Positions 56,412 to 64,000 of a DNA stretch of 64,000 bases are shown piece after piece. Position 1 is the first letter of the stretch. Every line of letters begins with the position of its first letter. Source of the stretch: Kosakonia sp. BYX6 (lineage in GTDB: Bacteria > Pseudomonadota > Gammaproteobacteria > Enterobacterales > Enterobacteriaceae); assembly GCF_038449125.1 (NCBI RefSeq), contig NZ_CP151800.1, forward strand, positions 2,762,406-2,826,405, read 5' to 3'. The notes under the pieces were generated by a model. The model saw nothing but the letters and a program-made list of their open reading frames with translations, was not told where the DNA came from and ran no database searches. The position numbers were made by a program, and so were the translations under genes.

Positions 56412-56415
56412 GCGT

Positions 56416-56451
56416 CCTTCTCTCCTGCCGGAGAGAAGGCGTTTTCGTTTT
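56416..56451 (+). terminator. Terminator between the SorC-family gene and cobB
   Basis: A ten-bp perfect stem CCTTCTCTCC / GGAGAGAAGG with loop TGCC, followed by CGTTTTCGTTTT. It lies 4 bp after the regulator stop. Confidence 0.88.
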
Positions 56452-57277
56452 ACAGCCCTTTCAGCAACTTTTCGACAAACTCCGGCACCACCGCGCTTGC
56501 CAGCCCGTAATGTTTCTCTTCAAACTCGCTGCCGACCTGGCTCGGTTCCAGGTTCAGCTCAACGGTGTGCGCGCCGTGCAGTTTCGCTTCGTGTACAAAC
56601 CCGGCAGCGGGGTAAACATGCCCGGAGGTGCCAATAGCGATAAACACATCCGCCATCGCCAGCGCACTGTAAATCTCGTCCATGCCGAGCGGCATTTCGC
56701 CAAACCACACCACATGCGGGCGCAGCGCGGAGGGAAACTGGCAGCAGTGGCATTTATCGTCATGCAGGACATCTTCCGTCCACTCCAGCACTTGCCCGCT
56801 CTGCGAACACCGCACTTTCAGCAATTCACCATGCATATGAATGATGTGCTGATTCCCGGCGCGTTCATGCAGGTTGTCGATATTTTGCGTGATCAACAGA
56901 AAGCGATCGCCCAACGCCTCCTCCAGCTTCGCCAGCGCCAGATGTGCGGCGTTCGGCACGATTTCCGGCTGCTGAAGTTGCCGGCGGCGCTCGTTGTAAA
57001 ATTTTTGCACCAGTTGCGGATTACGGGCAAAACCTTCCGGCGTCGCCACATCTTCCACATGATGCTCTTCCCACAGCCCATCCGCCGCGCGGAAGGTACG
57101 AATACCGGACTCGGCGGAAATCCCCGCCCCTGTCAGCACTACGACTCTCGGTTTTTCCATCACGTCAGGTACCATTTTGTCGATGTCGCGGAAAAAAATG
57201 CGCTGCCGTAACCGCTCGCGCAAACGGCGCTTGTTACGGCGAAAACGGCTGAGACGATGTGAACGTCGCGATTGCAT
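56450..57277 (-). CDS. cobB: NAD-dependent protein deacylase CobB (sirtuin)
   Basis: A 275-residue class III sirtuin that removes acetyl and succinyl groups from lysines, using NAD+. Motifs are [30 protein letters not shown], catalytic H149 in IHMHGEL, zinc cysteines in KVRCS and KCHCCQ, and [12 protein letters not shown]. The basic N-terminal extension [20 protein letters not shown] (in part) corresponds to the long isoform of E. coli. An internal ATG at Met40 (MEKPRV) would give the short isoform. Confidence 0.95.
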   Translation of the reverse strand: MQSRRSHRLSRFRRNKRRLRERLRQRIFFRDIDKMVPDVMEKPRVVVLTGAGISAESGIRTFRAADGLWEEHHVEDVATPEGFARNPQLVQKFYNERRRQLQQPEIVPNAAHLALAKLEEALGDRFLLITQNIDNLHERAGNQHIIHMHGELLKVRCSQSGQVLEWTEDVLHDDKCHCCQFPSALRPHVVWFGEMPLGMDEIYSALAMADVFIAIGTSGHVYPAAGFVHEAKLHGAHTVELNLEPSQVGSEFEEKHYGLASAVVPEFVEKLLKGL

Positions 57278-57292
57278 GGCATCCTCACAGAA

Positions 57293-58204
57293 TCAGTCAG
57301 TAAGGTGAAGGAAGGCGGCACCGCGCATGCCGCCTGCGTCACCGTGTCGGGCGCGTTCAATACGTGGAACGTCACCCGCAGGTAATAAGTATGGCGCAAT
57401 CCGCTCCGGCAGCAGCCGGGTTAGCGCGCTGAAATTCGACAAACCGCCGCCAATCACCAGCAGATCCGGGTCGATAATGGTCAGGATATTGCCCAGACAC
57501 ACCGCCAGCAAATCCGCGTAGCGCTCAACGTGCGCCAGCGCTTTTGCGTCGCCTTGCTCCCAGCGCGTGATGATCTCCGGCGCTGACAATGATTGATGAT
57601 AGAAGTGTCGGTACAACCACGCAAAACCGCGCCCGGAGAGGTAATTCTCGATACAGCCGATTTTGCCGCAGCCGCAGCGGGTCAGCGGAAAATCAAAACC
57701 CATCAATCCCAGCGCATCGACCGGTAAACGGGTATGACCGAATTCGCCGGTGATAAAGCGGCGTCCATGAATCGATTTGCCGTTGACCACCAGCCCGCCG
57801 CCGACGCCGGTGCCGAGGATCAGCCCCATCACCAGCGGATACTGGCGGAACTCGTCATCCCAGGCTTCAGAAAGGGTAAAACAGTTGGCGTCATTGTCCA
57901 TGCGCACATCGCGCGCCAGCAGGACGCTGAGATCGCGGCGCAGTGGCTGGCCGCTGGCAGCAGGAAGATTGGCGGCATATAAGGTGCCGTCGGCGGTTTC
58001 AGGCATGCCGGGAATGCCAACGCCGACGCTGCCTTTGACGCCGAAGCGGGCATCGGCCTCGTCGACCAGCCCGGCGATGGCGTGCAGAAACGCGTCGTAA
58101 CTCTCATGCGGCGTGGCGATGCGTTTTTCCCACTGCAAACGCCGCCCGGCATCAAAGACGCCCAACGCGATTTTACTGCCGCCGATATCAAACCCGTAAT
58201 TCAT
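57293..58204 (-). CDS. nagK: N-acetylglucosamine kinase NagK
   Basis: A 303-residue ROK-family kinase that phosphorylates N-acetylglucosamine recovered from murein. Motifs are [15 protein letters not shown] (phosphate loop), catalytic Asp in [28 protein letters not shown], and the ROK zinc motif [18 protein letters not shown] 58204 with AGGAG upstream is used; GTG 58210 lies two codons earlier. It lies between lolE and cobB as in E. coli. Confidence 0.95.
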   Translation of the reverse strand: MNYGFDIGGSKIALGVFDAGRRLQWEKRIATPHESYDAFLHAIAGLVDEADARFGVKGSVGVGIPGMPETADGTLYAANLPAASGQPLRRDLSVLLARDVRMDNDANCFTLSEAWDDEFRQYPLVMGLILGTGVGGGLVVNGKSIHGRRFITGEFGHTRLPVDALGLMGFDFPLTRCGCGKIGCIENYLSGRGFAWLYRHFYHQSLSAPEIITRWEQGDAKALAHVERYADLLAVCLGNILTIIDPDLLVIGGGLSNFSALTRLLPERIAPYLLPAGDVPRIERARHGDAGGMRGAAFLHLTD

Positions 58205-58240
58205 CGCCACTCCTTGATTGTGGCCTTGTCATGCGCGGGA

Positions 58241-59484
58241 TTACTGCCCGCTCAACACTCTTGCCGGATCAATATTGCTCGCCCGACGCGCCGGATACCA
58301 GCTTGCCAGCAGGCTTAATAACAACGCGGTCACCAGCACATACACCACATCCAGCGGGTGTAATTCCGACGGCAGGAAATCAATAAAGTAGATATCCCCT
58401 GACAGGAACTGATGGCCGATAATTTTTTCAATCACATTGATAATGGGCGTCAGTTGCAGCGACACCACCACGCCAATCACCACGCCGCAAAGGCTGCCAA
58501 GCAACCCCGCCAGCAGACCGTACCAGACGAAAATGGCGCGGATCAGGCCATCTTTCGCCCCCAATGTCCGCAGCACGGCGATATCGCCGCTTTTATCTTT
58601 CACCGCCATTACCAGCGTCGACACGATGTTAAAACAGGCGACGCCAATCACCAGCACCATCGCCAGGTACATAATGGCGCGGATCATCTGAATGTCGCGG
58701 TACATGTAGCCATATTTGCCGATCCAGCTTTTGATATAAACATAGCTGTCGGTGACGGAGCCCGCGTCGCGCACCAGCTTATTGGCATTGAATACATCTT
58801 TCACTTTGATGGCAATACCGGTGACGCTACTGCCCATATCAAGATATTGCTGCGCGTCGGCAAGCGGGATCATCGCGTAGTTGTGATCGAGCTGACCGCT
58901 CAGTTGCAGAATACCGGTGACATGCAGTCGTACGCGTTTCGGTTGCAACAATTTGTGCGCGTCGTCGGAGTTCGGGATCATGATCGACACCCAATCGCCC
59001 TGCTTCACTTTCAGCGCATCCGCCACGCCTTTGCCGAGAATGATTTGCTGCGAACCGGCGCTAAATTGCTGCCAGGCATCGCCCTGCACAAACTTCGGCA
59101 GCGCACTCAGGTCTGTTTCCTGCGCCGGATCGACGCCTTTCACCTGGATGGCGCGCAAATTGGCCCCGCTTTCCACCAGCCCGGTAAAGTTGATATACGG
59201 TGCGGCGGCGGCAATGCCCTGCACCTTTTTCACCTTCTCAAGGGCGGAATTCCAGTTGTTCCACGGCTGGTTCACCGGCTCGATTTCACCGTGCGGCACC
59301 ACCGCCAGAATGCGGTTATTCAGCTCGCGCTCAAAACCGTTCATCGCGCTTAAACCGACGATCAAGACCGCCACGCCTAATGCGATACCGACGGTCGAGA
59401 TCACCGAAATCAGCGACACCATGCCGCCACGGCGGCGGCCCCGACTAAAGCGCAGACCAATCAATAACGATAGCGGCGAAGCCA

Positions 59485-59485
<1 letters not shown>
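58241..59485 (-). CDS. lolE: Lipoprotein-releasing ABC transporter permease LolE
   Basis: A 414-residue inner-membrane subunit of LolCDE, which extracts outer membrane lipoproteins and hands them to LolA. It has TM1 near 25-48 ([20 protein letters not shown]), a large periplasmic domain, and three C-terminal helices. Shared LolC/E motifs are [13 protein letters not shown] and a cytoplasmic loop [20 protein letters not shown]. It overlaps lolD by 1 bp. Confidence 0.96.
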
Positions 59486-61462
<1,977 letters not shown>

Positions 61463-61665
61463 TCAGCACAATGCCAAAAAGTGTCGGAAAATCAATTTAC
61501 TATACCTCGCAATCAATTCTGTGAGCTGAAGCGCATTTGCACACAGCGTAGCCGCAAGCCTGCTCCTAATCCGAAAATGAATAAATACAGACACTTCCGC
61601 CTTAACATCCGCGGCTTGTCTGACCAGAATCATTCACCGGGATTATGGCAAACAGGCACAAACGC

Positions 61666-62739
61666 ATGAAACAGAAAGCACTATGGATTAACCAGATTAA
61701 GGGGTTATGTATTTGCCTGGTGGTGATTTATCACTCAGTCATTACGTTTTACCCGCACCTTTCCGCCTTCCAGCACCCGTGGTCACAAACACTCTCTAAG
61801 TGCTGGGTTTACTTCAACCTTTATCTCGCGCCTTTTCGCATGCCGGTGTTCTTTTTTATCTCGGGATATTTGATTCGCCGTTACATCGATGATGTGCCGT
61901 GGAAAGACTCCATCGACAAGCGCATCTGGAGCATTGCTTATGTGCTGGCGCTGTGGGGCGTGTTGCAGTGGGTCGGGTTAAGCCACATCAATGATTGGCT
62001 GGCCCCGGAACGCGACCTGAGTAACTCGTCGAATGCGGCATATGCCGATGGCTGGGGCGAATTTCTGCACGGCATGATCACCGCCACCACCAGCCTTTGG
62101 TATCTCTACGCGTTGGTGGTGTATTTCACGCTGTGCAAATTGCTGAGCCGCTGGAAAGTGCCGATGCTGGCGCTGATGATTCTGGCAAGCCTGGCGATCA
62201 ACTACTTGCCGCTGCCGTGGTGGGGAATGAACAGCGTCGTGCGCAACATGATTTTCTACTCGCTTGGCGCCTGGTACGGCGTGAGCGTGATGGAGTGGGT
62301 AAAAACCGTCTCGCTGCGTCGTTACGGGCTGCTGTTTGCGCTGGCGGTGATTGTGGCATTCGGGCTGTGGATGTTTAACATGCCCCTGCCGCTGTGCCTG
62401 CTGTCGATTGTCGGCATTATGCGGTTGTTCTGGGAGATGGAGCAGCGTTTTCCGCCCAGTGAAAACAGCCTGCTTAATGTGGTGGGGTCGAATACGCTGG
62501 CGATTTACACCACTCACCGTATCCTGGTGGAGGGCTTTAGCCTGGCGCTGATTAAACCACTGAACGCGGGCGCATGGCCGCCGCTGGCGGAACTGGCGCT
62601 GCTGCTGGTCTATCCGTTCGCCTCGTTACTGATCTGTACGCTGGTTGGCCTGATGGTGCGCAAACTCTCGTCCGCGCTGTTTGGCGATCTCTTTTTTACC
62701 CCGCCTACCAAGCACCTTGCAGCAGTGCAAGCGCGCTGA
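61666..62739 (+). CDS. ycfT: Acyltransferase-3 family inner membrane protein YcfT
   Basis: A 357-residue protein with about ten helices. It begins MKQKALWINQIKGLCICLVVIYHSVI, with the family His in YHS and the pattern PVFFFISGYLIRR. It matches E. coli YcfT in length and position between lolC and mfd. The O-acyltransferase superfamily modifies sugars or peptidoglycan; the substrate of YcfT is unknown. ATG 61666 is used; an in-frame ATG lies seven codons earlier. Confidence 0.93.
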   Translation: MKQKALWINQIKGLCICLVVIYHSVITFYPHLSAFQHPWSQTLSKCWVYFNLYLAPFRMPVFFFISGYLIRRYIDDVPWKDSIDKRIWSIAYVLALWGVLQWVGLSHINDWLAPERDLSNSSNAAYADGWGEFLHGMITATTSLWYLYALVVYFTLCKLLSRWKVPMLALMILASLAINYLPLPWWGMNSVVRNMIFYSLGAWYGVSVMEWVKTVSLRRYGLLFALAVIVAFGLWMFNMPLPLCLLSIVGIMRLFWEMEQRFPPSENSLLNVVGSNTLAIYTTHRILVEGFSLALIKPLNAGAWPPLAELALLLVYPFASLLICTLVGLMVRKLSSALFGDLFFTPPTKHLAAVQAR

Positions 62740-62850
62740 TCCGGCGCGTCGTATTGGCTAAAAAAGCGTAATCACAGATAATATTGGTATTGCGTATCAG
62801 TGATATGCCCCCATAACGGGGGTATATTTTATAGAGATCTGACTATCCCC

Positions 62851-64000
62851 ATGCCTGAACAATACCGTTATTCCCTGCCCAGCAAAGCAGGTGACCAGCG
62901 CCAGTTTGGTGAACTCACCGGTGCGGCCTGCGCCACCGAAGTTGCGGAAATCATTGAGCGTCACACCGGTCCTGTCGTCCTCATCGCCCCGGATATGCAA
63001 AACGCGCTGCGTTTGCAGGATGAGATTGGGCAATTTACCGATAACCTCGTGATGAACCTCGCCGACTGGGAAACCCTGCCTTACGACAGCTTTTCGCCAC
63101 ACCAGGAGATCATCTCTTCGCGCCTGTCGACCTTATATCAACTGCCCGCCATGCAGCGCGGCGTGTTGATTGTGCCGGTCAACACGCTGATGCAACGGGT
63201 TTGCCCGCACACCTATTTGCACGGACACGCGCTGGTGATGAAAAAAGGCCAGCGTCTCTCGCGCGATCAATTGCGCGCGCAACTGGATAGCGCCGGGTAT
63301 CGCCACGTTGACCAGGTGATGGAGCATGGCGAGTACGCAACGCGCGGCGCGTTGCTCGATCTCTTTCCGATGGGCAGCTCGCAGCCTTTTCGTCTTGACT
63401 TTTTCGATGATGAAATCGACAGTTTGCGGCTGTTCGACGCTGATACCCAGCGCACGCTGGAAGAAGTCGAGGCCATTAATTTATTGCCCGCGCATGAATT
63501 CCCGACCGACAAAACCGCGATTGAACTGTTCCGCAGCCAGTGGCGCGACAAGTTTGAAGTGAAACGCGACGCGGAACATATCTACCAGCAAGTGAGTAAA
63601 GGCACCCTGCCCGCCGGGATCGAGTACTGGCAACCGCTGTTCTTTAGCGAACCGCTGCCGCCGTTGTTTAGCTATTTCCCGGCGAACACATTGCTGGTCA
63701 ATACCGGCGATCTGGAAGCCAGCGCAGAACGTTTCCAGCAAGAAACACAAGCACGTTTTGAAAATCGCGGCGTCGATCCGATGCGCCCGTTGTTACCACC
63801 TGAGGCGCTCTGGCTGCGCGTGGACGAACTGTTCAGCGAGTTGAAAAAGTGGCCGCGCATTCAACTGAAAACCGAGCAAGTGGCTGATAAAGCCGGACAG
63901 GTCAACCTGGGTTACCAGAACTTGCCGGAACTGGCGGTGCAGGCGCAGCAGAAATCGCCGCTCGATAACCTGCGTAAATTCCTCGAATCCTTTAGCGGGC
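62851..64000 (+). CDS. mfd: Transcription-repair coupling factor Mfd (N-terminal part, cut by window edge)
   Basis: ATG 62851 opens MPEQYRYSLPSKAGDQRQFG, and the frame stays open to the end of the window (about 383 codons). The sequence follows E. coli Mfd: the UvrB-like domain 1 (DWETLPYDSFSPHQEIISSR), domain 2 and GTLPAGIEYWQPLFF. The RNA polymerase-binding and translocase domains lie beyond the window. Mfd removes stalled RNA polymerase and recruits UvrA to lesions. Confidence 0.95.
   Translation, partial: MPEQYRYSLPSKAGDQRQFGELTGAACATEVAEIIERHTGPVVLIAPDMQNALRLQDEIGQFTDNLVMNLADWETLPYDSFSPHQEIISSRLSTLYQLPAMQRGVLIVPVNTLMQRVCPHTYLHGHALVMKKGQRLSRDQLRAQLDSAGYRHVDQVMEHGEYATRGALLDLFPMGSSQPFRLDFFDDEIDSLRLFDADTQRTLEEVEAINLLPAHEFPTDKTAIELFRSQWRDKFEVKRDAEHIYQQVSKGTLPAGIEYWQPLFFSEPLPPLFSYFPANTLLVNTGDLEASAERFQQETQARFENRGVDPMRPLLPPEALWLRVDELFSELKKWPRIQLKTEQVADKAGQVNLGYQNLPELAVQAQQKSPLDNLRKFLESFSG

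Noticed and set aside
58412-59353. A 313-codon plus-strand open frame inside lolE
   Set aside because: Antisense shadow of LolE, rich in His and Arg, with no family motif.

Overview
The window is enterobacterial chromosome. Most proteins are close relatives of Escherichia coli K-12 proteins, and blocks of E. coli gene order survive: yeaL-nimR-nimT-yeaO-yoaF-dgcP-yoaJ-leuE, then icd-rluE-nudJ-mnmA-hflD-purB-phoPQ-roxA-pepT-potABCD, then cobB-nagK-lolEDC-ycfT-mfd. The rearranged order and the large number of sugar-acid, PTS, sensor and c-di-GMP genes suggest a plant- or environment-associated genus such as Kosakonia or Enterobacter (inference from protein similarity only). No rRNA, tRNA, CRISPR array, prophage or complete insertion sequence was seen.

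Layout. 1-4114: the 5' end of a LysR regulator gene diverges from a three-gene acid-sugar operon (enolase-superfamily dehydratase, DapA-family lyase/aldolase, MFS anion symporter). 4291-20046: the yea region, carrying an inserted polar amino acid ABC transporter operon, a CTP-synthase-related amidotransferase-like gene, a DUF523 gene, a 112-bp tandem REP array, and a signalling cluster (DgcP, a GAF-GGDEF-EAL protein, a chemoreceptor with a FliA-like promoter). 20364-25118: small accessory genes, including an SOS-controlled DinI-family gene with a perfect LexA box and a yrbL-like gene with a well-spaced PhoP box. 25193-40566: conserved core (icd to potABCD), with a RAYT transposase gene between REP elements. 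40633-56411: about 16 kb inserted between potD and cobB compared with the E. coli order as I recall it. It holds two two-component systems and a sugar catabolic locus. 56450-64000: conserved core (cobB, nagK, lolEDC, ycfT, and mfd cut by the window edge).

The most unusual locus is 46693-56411. A PdxA2-type dehydrogenase gene is followed by a gene fusing a glucitol/sorbitol-type PTS IIB domain to a DUF1537 four-carbon-acid kinase. Next come a KdgT-family permease, a free-standing glucitol-type PTS IIA protein, an RpiB-family isomerase, transaldolase A and transketolase B. A second triosephosphate isomerase and a SorC-family regulator are transcribed divergently. A perfect inverted repeat and a good CRP site lie in the divergent region. 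The parts resemble threonate/erythronate catabolism (kinase plus PdxA2 giving dihydroxyacetone phosphate) combined with the tetrulose-phosphate isomerases of erythritol catabolism. The PTS phosphorylation domains keep their active-site His and Cys although no PTS membrane channel (IIC) is present, which suggests PTS-dependent control of the kinase.
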